Source of the DNA: Taiwanofungus camphoratus
Taxonomy: Eukaryota; Basidiomycota; Agaricomycetes; Polyporales; Taiwanofungaceae
Length of the DNA stretch: 64,000 nucleotides
Reading direction: 5' to 3'
Assembly: GCA_003999685.1 (NCBI GenBank)
Contig: CP021232.1
Span: forward strand, 620,001-684,000
Part shown: positions 49,281 through 63,985 of the stretch, piece by piece
Numbering within the stretch: position 1 is the stretch's first letter
Layout: every line of letters begins with the position of its first letter
The notes under the pieces: model-generated
Database searches by the model: none
The model's input: only the letters and a program-made list of their open reading frames with translations
Told to the model about the DNA's origin: nothing
Made by a program: the position numbers and the translations under genes

Positions 49281-49425
49281 TGCCCCATGGCTGAGTTGGT
49301 TACAGCGTCCGACTGTTACGCCTGCATTGGTACATATAGATGTTCTATATATGCGTGTTTAACAGCATGTAACTATGTGGTACATCGTCATCGGAAGGTC
49401 GTGAGTTCGAGCCTCACTGGGGCAG
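49281..49425 (+). tRNA. tRNA-Asn (GTT) with 71-nt intron
   Basis: Acceptor TGCCCCA (49281-49287) pairs with TGGGGCA (49418-49424), discriminator G. The D arm follows TG. The anticodon stem TCCGA (49308-49312) pairs with TCGGA (49391-49395). The loop starts CTGTTA with anticodon GTT. An intron of about 71 nt (49319-49389) follows position 37. The T arm is GTGAG-TTCGAGC-CTCAC. The mature length of 74 nt is normal; the intron is long for a fungal nuclear tRNA. Confidence 0.88.
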
Positions 49426-49689
49426 TTTATTTTATCCCCTCCAAACATGGAGTTAAGTCCCAAGTTTTGGCTAATAAAGTTCATCTAGATGTATCATACT
49501 CTATGCATGTACACATGCCAAGTTAGTCAGAAACTTGGGGTAGTTGCTCACCTATCTGAGCAATATTCCAGAAGACCTGGCGTACTTAGTAGACCAGCTC
49601 AAAAAGATCGAATACCGCTGATTTGCTAGTATGTAAGTTATCTTATAAGCTAACAGACTCTACTGCATGAACGTTCTCTTCGTGAGCAG

Positions 49690-51956
49690 CTACTGAGACT
49701 CTTCGCCTAGCTGCTCTAAGCGAATGCTCCATTCAACCACTTTAGGATGCGCTTTTACCTATTCAATAGAAAATAGGGACACGATCAAACGCGGAACCTA
49801 GCGTAAGAGACAGAACTGACTTTTCTCGCGTCAAATCCGAGGACTTGAAGACCATCCAGAGTTGCCGCACGTGACAATGCGACATAGCTTTGACCTTTCA
49901 AGGTATTTTCGGAATATCAGTACAGTTTCCAATTGACAGCAGTGACAAAAACAGACGGGCACGAAGATTCGTGAGGAAGGGAAGCGAACACACCTTTCTC
50001 GAAAACCCGCCCCAGGTCAATTTTCACGCGCTGGATCGTCTGACCTTGGCTCTTGTGGATCGACATGGCCCATGCAAGGACGAGAGGGACCTACAGAGGA
50101 GGGAAAACAACTAAGTTACATTGAAATGGGAGCCACAGTCCCTGACATACCTGAACACGCCGCGCAAGCAACTTGCCCTCATTATCTTCAATACGGAACT
50201 CATCGCGGCCGAGGAGAACGACCTCCATGCCCTGCGACGTACGGAATTCGACGAGCGGGAAAAGCTCCTCGTCCTTCGCGACGCTCTTCCCCTTGACGTC
50301 CGCGCGCTTCTGCACATGCACGTTCTCCTTGCCGGCACTCGAGCTGTTCGTGAACGCTATTGGCGTCCGCCCGTCCGGACCCACCTGCACATTGCGCACA
50401 AACCCACCGTACTTAGCACTGCTTGCGGACTCCTGCGACGTCGATCTCGGCTTGCTCGAACTCGCGCCCGAGCTGGCACCCGAGCTGCTCTCTGCAGCAG
50501 CAACAGACGCGCTGCAGCACGCGACGCTGAAGAAGCCCAACACGCGTCCCACGCATCCATTCACCAGTTGCTCGTCCGCGTTCTTGACGAGCATGACCTG
50601 CGCGTCGGGCTTGAGCACCAGTGATGCCGGCGCGACCATCTGCTCGAGCACGCGCGGAGAGCTGCCCGAGTCGCGGGCAGTGTATGTATGCGTGGTGCCT
50701 GGGAGGGCAGCGAGGCGCGTGCTATTTGCGCGGTCTACTTGCGCTCGGAGAGGGTAGAGCTCTGTAGGGATGATGCCAGCGGGTGTAGTGGAAAGAGGGC
50801 GGGAAAGCGAAGTGAAGGTGCGCTGGGCAGACGGGGAAATTGTTCCCCGCCGAAGCTCGTTCAGGAGAGACACAAACTCTGAAAATTTGGTTATAGACGT
50901 GCATTTCGTGCGATAACAATCTGTGACAATGGCAACTCACGAGTATCCGTCTGACGATATACTTGCGTCAGCGTGACGGTATGCTCGATACACTTTGTCC
51001 ATGCTTCACACTCGAAGGCAAAGAAAGGTTCTGCATTGCCTTTCGTTATCGGGGGGAGCTGGAAGAAGTCGCCTGTGACTACGACCTGGAGTATGAAACA
51101 CTGAGTGATGTACTGTGATATTAGAGACTCATGCGTCGTAAGGTACCTGAATGCCGCCGAACGGTCTGTCCGACTTTTTACGCAATCTATCCGCAAGGGA
51201 GGCCAGCATCTCGAACAGTTGTCCATCAACCATGGAGACTGTGGTGTTTTTACGTCAGTCCAAAGCCAGTTATCTTGATGGCCAAGGCCACCGCTGATGA
51301 TCTTCCACAGACCTTCATCAATAACGAGGACTTTTGTTGCCTTCCAGCGTTGATGAGCGGGCTTGCATGTCTTGATACAGCTGATTTGCCTGTCAATATT
51401 GGTCATTCCTGGAGTGACAGCACCCCATGAGTGAATCGTCATTCCTGCATTACAGATATGTTAAATTGTGAGGAAGATGGATATTCGGAATCATTACCGC
51501 CGATGTTTGACGCAGCCATCCCTGTACTTGCGGTCACAGAGATGACCTCAGGTTTCTTGGAGTGCTTCCTGCGAAGTGCAGAGATAATCGCTCTTAGTAG
51601 TAGGGATTTTCCTGTTCCTACCGAAGGTGACAGCTGCGTCAGTGAACTCCTCGCAGGAAATGAGCGTATAGTACAAAGGACTCACCAGCAGCTCCCGTAA
51701 AGAACACGTTCTTCCCTTCGTCCACAACCATCTTCAACACTTTCCTTTGCTCCGCATTAAGCGCTATGGTTTCCCGGGCACCCTTCTCGTCCTTCGGACA
51801 GGCCGACGCGAGCACCTGCGGGGAGAAGAACGCGTCGAGCGTGTTTCTCGGTCGTTTCGCATCTCGTTCTTTTGCATCCGGTACACTGCCTGTCGACTTG
51901 CGCTTCTTCGCACTGGTGTTGGTCGACACGCTGGTAAGAGCGGCTGTGCGTGCCAT
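49690..51956 (-). CDS. PIF1: PIF1-family 5'-3' DNA helicase
   Basis: Start at 51956: [20 protein letters not shown], a basic N-terminus. [10 protein letters not shown], near residue 37, resembles a PCNA-binding PIP box. The helicase core follows: [20 protein letters not shown] then, after an intron, [18 protein letters not shown] (Walker A), [14 protein letters not shown] (motif Ia), IHSWG, VLVIDE and [12 protein letters not shown] (Walker B region, motif II), [13 protein letters not shown] (motif III), TLTQVYRQ. Then come [16 protein letters not shown] and a long Ser-rich insertion. The last exons carry [20 protein letters not shown] (motif V) and [20 protein letters not shown] (motif VI), ending [10 protein letters not shown] at 49690. 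Yeast Pif1 acts at telomeres, G-quadruplexes and mitochondrial DNA. The promoter shares an element with MCM4. Confidence 0.93.
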
Positions 51957-52918
51957 ATACGGTGTTTATTCGCTTCGGTGTGGGAGGACGTGGGCGCTAA
52001 GCGCGAGTCGCGTTCGACTTTTCTACTATCGCGTCTCATCACGTGAGGAGGCTCTGACCTGATTTTGGGCGTCTGCTGATCCCTGCGGCCACCTCACCTC
52101 CAAGCACGCGTTGCGAGCCAACGAAATCAAACGATTGAGTAGTTTCGTTTTCTCCTGACACAGTGACTATAAAGCCCTCGGTACGATAGCAGTCGAAGAC
52201 CGGAAGTGCGATGCAAGCATCGCTGACTTGGATTTCTGCTCAGTGAGATCAATGTCACTTCAAGCTGTCCCGAAAGACAACCACAAGTCGCTGGCAGTTG
52301 TGGATTCTAATTAGCATTACGAAAGTTCGCGTGTCGCCATTAACTGTGGTTGAGGTGGGTACAGATAATCAATGACTGCGATAGAAAACACCCAAGTATC
52401 GTTTACATTTCAGTTGCAGCCTGACGTTGTCTGTGTGGTGACTGCTACTCATATTTGATGGTGGTACCCAGGCTGCCAATGATAATGCACACACTCTCGA
52501 ACTCTAGTGCCATGTTTGATTTATCAAGTCAGATTCGCACTGGTAATCAGGGAGAAAGTTTCGAATGTGCTGATGGGAGATCGCCTGATTCACACCTGCG
52601 TCCTATCGAATGCAGGATATCAATGGCAGCTATTTAGAATATTCTTGCATAGACATGCCAGCAATTCTAACAGTAAATCGAGTTATGGCTTCTGCGTCCC
52701 TATTTTGAGGACGACGTTGAACACATGGGTTTGTGAAGGGGAAGAAGAGTTACCGTAAACATGTGGCCTTGGAATCCGAAGTGCCTCGTGTTGTCTGTAT
52801 CTTTCAAGTTGATGTTGCCTTATAAGTTGCTTTTGCCGCTTGAACTTCCGAATCAACGTCTCAGCTGCAGTCCTACACTGCAAGCTTGCGGACCGTCTTA
52901 CTGCAAACTATCCTAGCC
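51957..52918. promoter_or_regulatory. Spacer with PIF1 promoter element TCGCGT-5 nt-CACGTG
   Basis: Upstream of PIF1 are TCGCGT at 52008-52013 and 52029-52034 and CACGTG at 52040-52045, 83 nt before the ATG. The 17-bp sequence at 52029-52045 differs at one base from 12344-12360 upstream of MCM4. The remaining part to 52918 has no recognisable gene. Confidence 0.55.
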
Positions 52919-53753
52919 ATGTCGTCAAAAGGCAATCCTAACACCCCTCCAAAGTGCGCACAACGCCTCCAATCCTTTTACTCCGAGAGTAGCGCTCGGA
53001 GATTCGTGCACCGCTCTAACCTCACCAATCCCAATCGTGCGCAGGTACTTGAATGACTTCAGCAAGGCCCTCGCAAGCGAGGTGCGCATCCTCCTCAACG
53101 AGGTGGGCAAGCTCAGAGACGAGCGCAGGGCGCTGCAGTTGTACGTCGTCTACAGCCTTTCTCCTCCGTACCCGCTCTCATGCCTCCAACCCTATCCCGA
53201 TCGCGATCGCACGCACATCGCGGTGCACAGCGAGATCGCAGAGCTCATGGCCGTGAAGTCCAAGCACGGCGCGGGCGGAGAGTACACACCAGATTGGCGG
53301 CCAAAGGTGCATTTCGGTTTTATCCCGTTCTCGCTATTGTGGCGCCTATTCACATCTCCTTTGTGCCATTGTGTCCTGGCCACCGACAGCCTGAAGAACC
53401 CCCTCGCCCGCCGTCACCAGGCCCTCCGCCTCCGCCTTCGAGTGTTCTCGGCGATGGACCAGCCCGGCCCGCCTGGCGTACCGTGCACAAACGCGAAAAC
53501 CGCCAGAAGGCGAAGGCGAAGGCGCTCCCGCCGCCCGACGCCCCACCTCCAGCTCTCCACGCGCCTCCCCCGAACTTGCCGGCATGGGCCCAATGGAAAC
53601 GTCAGCGTCTCTCCCTTCTACAGGGATGTTTTCTGATCTGGTTTCTTGCGAATAGCGAACCCGCTACTTTCTCCCCAGCCCCATATTGCTACTGCTGCTG
53701 CGCCCTTGCCCGAACATGTTGCCCCTTCAAGAGTTGGTCTATTTGGTGTGTAG
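52919..53753 (+). CDS. Small conserved-looking protein: coiled coil plus proline-rich tail
   Basis: Not a named family. ATG 52919 gives MSSKGNPNTPPK, then an intron from GTGCGC (about 52957) to GCGCAG (about 53044). Exon 2 is YLNDFSKALASEVRILLNEV continuing GKLRDERRALQ, with heptad-like leucines. Exon 3 is EIAELMAVKSKHGAGG and YTPDWRPK. Exon 4 is proline-rich (EEPPRPPSPGPPPPP) with PAWRTVHKRENRQKAKAKAL and NLPAWAQWK. A last piece PHIATAAAPLPEHVAPSRVG, then LFGV, ends at 53753; its acceptor is uncertain. Clean splice sites support a real gene. Function unknown. Confidence 0.55.
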
Positions 53754-54321
53754 CATTAGAGCTCTGTCTTCCCACCTGGCTCAACTATCTCTCTAGGCCC
53801 ACCATCGCCCCCTCCGAAGTAAATGAGCGCCCGTCAATATATTCATTTGCTAGGTAATTGCTTGATGTTGAATCGTTCATGGGGAGGCTGTGCAATCTGC
53901 TTTTCATACTATCTCGTCGTGCCCACTTTTATATAGTTGTAAAAACAGCTCCACACTATCTGAATAGGATGTACACTTTATTATATACCTGGATTTATGG
54001 CTCTGGGACTACATGGTTAAACATATTGATGAGATGATAGCTGCTGAATGGGACTGGACATATGAGGTAATGGTTTCTGTCTAGCGAGTAGTAAGCAGTC
54101 ACTAGACGCAGTAAACGGATGCGCGAAGTACAAAAAGAGCAATATACACAAGGGTAGTGAATTTGTTGATGCAAGCGTGGTAATTTTATCAGCGGAGAGT
54201 GCGATGAGGAGATGCAGTGTGATGATGATATGAGTACAATAATGTGCAAAATTGGTGCAAAGCAAGACGAAAACAAGTGGACAATGACAAATGACGTGGG
54301 CGGAGCATACCAGGCCGGAAT
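53754..54321. other. Spacer between converging genes
   Basis: The 3' flanks of the small plus-strand gene and of PLC1. AT-rich; no gene seen. Confidence 0.45.
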
Positions 54322-57300
54322 TCACGCGTCGTGGATATCGAGTCTAACAAAGAGCGTGGAGAACAGGTATTGCGAGAGCTGGGCATCGTGCAACGGAAGA
54401 TGTCGGTAGCCTATTCTATTATCAGCAGCATATTGCAATATGAGAAACGGCACGCATACCCATATTGAGGCTCCCCAGGCTCGCGCAATACACAGCGAGG
54501 GGATTGTCTTCCATCCCGCCCTCCTGTCTCACAGCGAAGCGTACAAACACTAAATCCCGCATATCTCCCACGAGATCGAATCGTAGACTGAGATGCTGCT
54601 CCCAGACAGGGTTGAATCCATTATTCTTCACCACGCCTGTGCGACATGTTACCGTTCGCGCAGACGTCGCGCTAACCTGGGGCCCGCCACCAGGAAGTGA
54701 CGAGGAGAGTGCGTTCTGGTGGGCTTGTAACTGTGAATGCGAACGTGACCGGGGCCGAGTAGGAGAATGAGAACGAGAACGGCTGGTGCCAGGAACATGG
54801 AGGTGGTATGGGGCATGTGTCCAATCGGGGACATGAAGGGAGACTGTAACAAATGGGTCAAGAGAAGATTTATCAAATATCTCGCGCCCAAGAGAATCCT
54901 TTGGACGGGGCAGCTGCTGAGCGGAGATAATCTGAGGTATGACAAGAGGTACCGTGTGAGGTATGATATGGACTCTGGTGAAACATGACACTTACAGTAA
55001 CATCGAGACGGTGGTTGGTGCGCTTAGTGAGCAGATGCTTATCTGTAGTACGAAGGGCGAGTGGCTTAAGTACATAACCTGCGCGGCCATTCCTCTGGAA
55101 CATTGCATGGTTGATCATGTATCCAAGGTCTGCGCGTATGCCAAATTAGCCTACCTCAAAGTCCGTTCAAATCGGTTTGCATCGACCCACCAAATGTCTG
55201 CCAATTGATCGCCACCAGTTGCGCACCTGCCGACCAGTACCGATGAGGCTCGAAGTTGGTTGAGCCGATACGCGTCCCCTTTGGGTATATTCTGACCAAG
55301 TGCGTACGATTATGCTTGATCAAATCCATCATCGCTTGTTTCAAAATACGATTTGCTGTTCTTTCCGAGAGGGAAAACATGTGCTCGGGCGCATACACTT
55401 CCTTCTTGTTCAGGCCGCGGCATTTCACACCAACCGTGTACACGAGCAGCGCCACAAGCGCGGACGACATCTTCGCCTTTTGGGGAGGCTGCGGAGCAGG
55501 GGCTAGTTCGCGAGCATCCGCCCGCGGCGAGCCTGCCAAGTTTGTGTTTACGACAGCCGCGGTGGATGTTGTCACATCATGGCGGGTACGCACACGACCG
55601 AGCGCGCCACGCGCTTTCTGAAACTCGGATTTGAGATCTGTAGTAGTCGACACGAAATCTTCAACATGAGGCAACACGATCGGGCAGGCCTGGCGACGTA
55701 CCTTTGATCACCTCAGCCTCGCTCTCGCGAACCTTGCGCCATTCCTGTCTGACCTCGCCCGGGAAATCTGATTCCGATGCAGACGTTTCAGTGGACGACG
55801 ACTCCGCGTTGACGCTAATCTCCTTCTCCTGCAGGCTATCGTTCTCCGAGACGTACAAATTCTTGGCCTGTACATACCATACAAAGGAGCTTCAGATACC
55901 GCTATCGGGTGCGGCCTAAAAGATCCTACCTTCAAAAGTATCCTCCCCTTAAGATCTTCCGGGCTCGGCAAGACCACGACTTTAGGTCGGCCATTGATGG
56001 GTGCACTCACGAGGGCGGACCCGAACTCCTCTCGCATGATGCTGGCAATCATTTCTTGTTGCGGCACGGAACAGTGAATCTCAGCGGAGATGATGATGGG
56101 ATATGGCGACGCAACGAACGCATACTTCGCTATTGCTGCGCAGGCGTCGCGCAAGGAGACCTTGGTGGTCAGAGTACGACCATGGTAGACCATGGGCTCA
56201 ACATCGCCATCATAAATATCTACTGTGGATAGTGTCTCATTAGTAACTCAAATATCATGTGAGTCCAGAAAAGACAGTATGAGCCTATGAGCTCATCATA
56301 CTTACACTCGACACTCCGACAGCTATGCAAAAGCGCCCGAATATACCCTTCAACAGTACTCTCGCCGACAAGTTGATGTCCAACGAGGTAAGTGTTGTGC
56401 GATGATGAAACATAATATTCGGGCAGCGGCCGCGTCATATCGTGGTAGATCCTCCCGTGCTGGTCCGCAAACGCCGAATTGTCGATCGATAAAAGGAAGG
56501 TCGTAAATCCCTTAAGAGTGATGACCGCCGAGTCAACCGAGAGTGCCTGTGGCAAACAGTCTGGCTGAGACGAAGAATCCGCAGGTTCGTTAGGAACATC
56601 TGCAGACGACGAGGGGGCAGATGACGCGGGTTCTGGCGAGGCGCACATGGATTGTACAGCCAAATCTAATGAGTTCTGCGGGGGGGAGGAAGGAACGCGT
56701 GTGCTGCTCGTCCCGGTGGGGCTGGAGGCGTACCGCAGAAAAATGCGCTCCAGTTCGACCTGGCTGAGAGAGGACTTCCAGGAACGTAAGTATTTTCTTA
56801 GGTCACGCATGTGGGAGCGGCGGCAGCAGCATTACCTTTTGCGACGTACGCATAAACTTCTCGAATGCGGCGTACGTTATTGCATTCTTTCCCGCAGCGA
56901 CCTTCTTATAAAGCCGGTCGACCTCTGGACGCGCCTTCAAGGACTTAACAAAGCGTTTGAAGTCGGAAAAATCGAGGTACCCGCGGTGCTGGCTATCCGC
57001 TTGCTATGCCCGCCCCGTGATCAGCCATAAATTCCAAGCGCCCAATACAGATTGAGTAGCAACAAACCTTGAAGCGCCTCCAGAGGTCCTCTCGAGATGG
57101 GTTGATATTCAACCTTCTGCACATCCGTTCCACATCCTCAAAGTCCAGCTTCTGGTCCGCGCCTGCATCCGCGCTGCGCCAGAACTGCTTCTCCCATACG
57201 GCCTGACGCATGTCCGAGCTCCCAAGCCCGCTCATGAGCCTCTGCCGGATGGCGTAGAGCCGCCGTAGGGTGATGTCCCACATCTGAAAGACATCTCGTG

Positions 57301-58340
57301 TCGAAGCGATCAGATGTAGCGTCTTGTACCCACCGTCAAGCACATATACAATCGTGAGCCACCGGTCTTCATACTCCTGTGCGAGTTGGAACTGCTCGCG
57401 GTAGTACCGCGCGTCGGAGCCTTCGCGCAACTCTTTGATATTCTCAATCGGGACTGCAGATCTTGGTCAGTAGAGGAGATCCTTCGAATAGGGATGCAAG
57501 GAAAGACATACTGATCCTAAGCTTCTTTGACTCCCAGACAATCTGTCCTTGATCTGGATCCAACCTGAAAATGCACCGCTTCTGCCTTTTGGCAGACACC
57601 TTGAGCATCGGCACACCCTGCTGCAACAGTTGTGGAACGGTTACATCCAGCATAGAGGAGTCCCGTGCAGCCGGAGAAGTAGACCGAGACTCTTCAGGGT
57701 GGTGAGACTCTTCAGGGTGGTGAGACTCGGATGTAGATGAGACAAGAGTAGGATCAGATGAGAGGGTGAGCGGTTCGGGTTCGCGATGCTCCTCCACGGT
57801 AAATGAAAAAACGGGAGATCCACTTGAATGAGCCTGGGATGCCCATGGGCTTGTAGGAAGTACTTCAGACTGCGAGCGCTTGTGGCGCGTCCTTGTCTCG
57901 GCTCCCGTAGAATCTGAAGAGAGGGCCGCGGGCGAAGACGTGCTTGCCCTCAGGTCAAAGTCGACCGCAGGCGCAGACGGGTTTGGAGCGGTGCTCGCAC
58001 TCCGTTTGGCGCTGCGGCTGCGTGAGCGGGCGATGTTGGTAGACACGTCCTTCACTTCTCTCAGCTTGCGCCGTATAGAGCCACGAATGCCCAAGCTGCC
58101 CGAGTCTGTACTTCTGCGCGTGGGCGTGACCGGGCGCTCGCCATCGTGCAGGTCTGCGACGGCGGGCACTGGCTCTCCCCTCGTCGTTAGCAGATTTGCT
58201 GCGCGCTGGAGCATATGCTGCTCGAGGACGAGAGCGTCGTCGTGGATGTGGTGAAGGTAGTCGCGGTAATCGTGGTGGTGCGCGTGAGCAGGATGGGCCT
58301 GGGTTGGCGGGGCGTCCATGTCAGTGTCCGGCTGAGCCAT
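54322..58340 (-). CDS. PLC1: Phosphoinositide-specific phospholipase C (delta type)
   Basis: Hydrolyses PIP2 to inositol trisphosphate and diacylglycerol. The start at 58340 reads MAQPDTDMDAPPTQAHPAHA. A long Ser-rich leader is followed by a PH domain (VPMLKVSAKRQKRCIFRLDP to DVFQMWDITLRRLYAIRQ). EF-hand region: DFEDVERMCRRLNINPSRED, GYLDFSDFKRFVKSLKARPE and AITYAAFEKFMRTS. Catalytic X domain: PLPEYYVSSSHNTYLVGHQL with the first His, and SPYPIIISAEIHCSVPQQEM with the second. An acidic linker leads to the Y domain: MFSLSERTANRILKQAMMDL, LVRIYPKGTRIGSTNFEPHR and GAQLVAINWQTFG. The C2 domain has IISAQQLPRPKDSLGREIFD and NNGFNPVWEQHLSLRF, ending VRLDIHDA at 54322. All domains are present and in order. 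The leader contains a tandem 18-bp duplication. Confidence 0.93.
57686..57721. repeat. Tandem 18-bp duplication in PLC1 leader exon
   Basis: Two perfect copies of GAGACTCTTCAGGGTGGT (57686-57703 and 57704-57721), with the first bases of a third. They encode a repeated HHPEES block in the unstructured leader. Confidence 0.85.
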
Positions 58341-59037
58341 TATACCTACCAACAAGTTATGACTCTATCGATGTGTTCGGTTCTCCCTCTCGCACAATTC
58401 CACCGTCAGCGGAAGTGCTGCGGTGCTAGCCAAATACTAGTCCAGATTCGTAGAATAAACAGACATCAAGAACACGGAGATCCGAAGGAATGAGTGAGCC
58501 AGCACCGGCATAGACGCGAAGTCATTCTGAGATGGCAACTTCCCTTCACCTCACTATAGCGCTTATGCTGAGTCGGTCTTTCGCTTCTCGAGCGTTTGGT
58601 CGAGACTGATGGCAACCGTTCGCAGTGACAGCAAGCGCTGTACGTAAATTGAAGCTGTATTGTGGTCAATGCGTTCTCAAGGACATCAATGGCTCGGCAA
58701 AATGTGTCCCAATCAAATACATTTTGTTCGCCACGAGTGGTATGTGTACATGATAATCTACCCAGGATGTGGAAACCACGGGAAATTAACATGCTGTTGA
58801 AGCATCCCACATGAATATTGAGAGATACTCGTTCGGGAGCCCCCGAAAGTCATGCTGAGGTATGCTCTGGAAAAGAATATCAACAAGGAACGGATCACCA
58901 GTATCCCAGCGTCCTCTGAACTTTGTAAAATCTAATAATACTGGTGGAGTGAGCCAGTACTAGGGGAAGTAACATTAAATTCTTCATAGTATCAATCCAC
59001 CCAATAAATAAAAACAGTATTCTCTACATTACCACTG
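58341..59037. other. Intergenic, no gene recognised
   Basis: The PLC1 upstream region and the 3' flank of the ERT1-like gene. The short ORF at 58466-58810 lacks support. Confidence 0.5.
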
Positions 59038-60951
59038 TCAGCACTTGATGAAGTTTCCTACGATGAGCGTCGGGATGCCGTATGGGTCCCTCCGGATGGT
59101 GAACGAGAAGCAGCAGCTGATAAAGCCTTCTTCGTTTGGCGGTGTCTGCTTGACTTTGCGCGAGGGTGTTGTTGAACCAGCTGTCGGCAAAAGGGGCTTG
59201 TAGCGGAGGACACAGGAGGTCAGCACAGCCTTTTGGTTGGAATCAAAGGCTACGTTGCCATATTTCTGATGATGCGGGAAGGCAATAAGAAATCGATCCA
59301 AGTTCCACGGGATAAATGGCGCCTACCTCCCAGTAATTTACGGCGGAGTCTTCGGCCATTAGCTCGTATATGCACATTCGGCCCTGGGCAGTTAAGTCGT
59401 TCAGTACGCGCGTGATCCCGGCCTCGAGGTAAACGCACGTCTCGAAGCATGTAGCCATCAACGCCGACGAGCTCGGCGAATTCTCGGTTGGCCTTGTATA
59501 TCTCGCCCGTGCGACGCCATAAACACGCTGGAATCGCCATGGCGGAGAACACACGGTCGTAGTCCAGCAGAAGACGCTCGAAGGCTTCCTCGATAAACAC
59601 GAGGTCCTAAGTAGAGAGTAAGCACCGGCTACCGCGAGCCGTCACGGGACACGTGAGCGTACGATGTCTGTTAGTGATTCCGACTGCGCTATGGCCTGGA
59701 CAGACGGTTAGAGCTGTACAGGTGACGTGGCCGCAATCTCACTCTGAACTTCGGTCGTAGGACAGACAACGGCTGCAGAATCTTCTGCTTCGACTCAAGC
59801 GAGACGCTGATAGAAGGAGCAGGCACAATCCAGCTTAGGCTGAGGGGAATCAAGGGTCAGCAGAGCCGAGAAGTACGCACTTTCTGTCCATCCAGCGAGA
59901 CAGCCGTGCGTAGCCTTTGACGTAATTGTACGGCTTCAGTAGTCCAGCCTCATACTTGCTTCGGATGACCATGTTCAGACGCTCGTTCCGCGAACCCGAT
60001 GCCTGGTCCGCTGCGGTCAGGAAGAACTTCTCCGTCTTCGTCGCCGCCGGAAGCACCGGAGGGACAGGCTCCTCTGGCGGCTTCTCGGGCGCAGCGGGAG
60101 CGGGGTCTGCAGATCCGGATGCGTGTGGGCTTGAAATATACGAGTTCTCTACGCCGAGAGGGACAGTATTGTTGTACGGAGGGGGGGACATCATTGACGG
60201 CGCGACCGTCGTGGGCTGGCTAAAGAATGTGCCATCGTCTAACGATTCCAGGAAGTCCCTGCGTGGATAAGAAAAAAGCACTACATGTTGAGTCCGCGAC
60301 GTTGCTTATCGATAACGACGTACGACAGTACGGAAAACTCGTTCATAGTTTCGGGTGGGTATAGGAAAGCTCCTTGAGCCATGCTCATACCCATGCCTGG
60401 CCAAGCAGGATTCAGCGCAGGTTGCATGGTGGACGTCCCGTAAGGTGAAGCTGCTCGAGACGTTACGAAATGGTCAAACGTTGTCAAGCCACTGCCGGCA
60501 AGGCATCATAAATCTACTTACCTGGTAATGGTCTTGGAAGGTCGACCGGAGGTGTTGATATAGAATTTATGCTGCCTGCAGATATCTTCTCCTTAGCCGT
60601 GGATCGTCGTTCGTCGTGACAAAGGTGCCCTATTTCACGTTTGATGCTGCATGCGCATTGCGAACAATTTCGTCGATTTTCTTCAACATCCCCGACCCCC
60701 CAAAATAAAACAACATACCAACGTTGACATGGGCGACCTTCATCACAGGTCATATGGCTGCGACGACAATACAAGCAGGCATGATTAACCTTGCGACGTT
60801 TTGGCCCCTTTTTCTTCCTTCCGGGTCCGTCGTTTTCTTGGTCGCCGTGCGTGTTGCCGTCGACTTGGTGGTGGTGGAATCCAGAGTCGGTAGAGGCGGA
60901 ATCTGGAGGAGTATTATCGGCGTGGCCCGGATCGTTTGCGTAGCTAGACAT
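59038..60951 (-). CDS. ERT1: ERT1/AcuK-like Zn2Cys6 regulator of gluconeogenesis
   Basis: The start at 60951 reads MSSYANDPGHADNTPPDSAS. After KKKGPKRRKVNHACLYCRRS comes HMTCDEGRPCQRC. An intron splits the zinc cluster there, and IKREIGHLCHDERR follows. The CxxC-x6-C spacing and the RRSHMTCD and GHLCHDE words are diagnostic of ERT1/RDS2/AcuK proteins. Mid-protein: FSVLSYVVIDKQRRGLNM, DFLESLDDGTFF, NMVIRSKYEAGLLKPYNYVK. A PAS-like domain: LLLDYDRVFSAMAIPACLWR, EIYKANREFAELVGVDGYML and RMCIYELMAEDSAVNYWE. The C-terminus has KYGNVAFDSNQKAVLTSCVL, ending GNFIKC at 59038. Relatives in yeast and Aspergillus switch on gluconeogenic genes such as PCK1 and FBP1 on non-fermentable carbon. Several introns between 59240 and 59900 were placed only roughly. 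Confidence 0.87.
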
Positions 60952-61309
60952 GGTGCAAAGTCGGGAGTGAACGGCGTGAGCCTGAGGATTCTTCTGCAGA
61001 AGGGGTCTGTCATCCCGTGACCTCGGTCACTCCGTCGGTATCAATTTTTGTGCACAGGGGATAAGAATTTTGATCCATGCTAAGGCAGCATAGCGCAACT
61101 TTATTTACAGTGAAAAGCACGACGGTCTATAAAAACGCAAAGAATACAGAGAACAGAGCGAATGCAAGGTCAATAGAGTAGTTTGGATCCCCTGTCACAG
61201 CCTAAATAGTGCCATGAGATAATCAATCAATCGAGCCCATAGCGACTTTCTCGAACTTGTAGCACCCTGGACATGCATACAGACTGCCTCAGTGGTATAC
61301 ACACAGTTA
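60952..61309. other. Intergenic, no gene recognised
   Basis: The ERT1 upstream region and the 3' flank of the beta-glucosidase gene. Confidence 0.5.
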
Positions 61310-63985
<2,676 letters not shown>

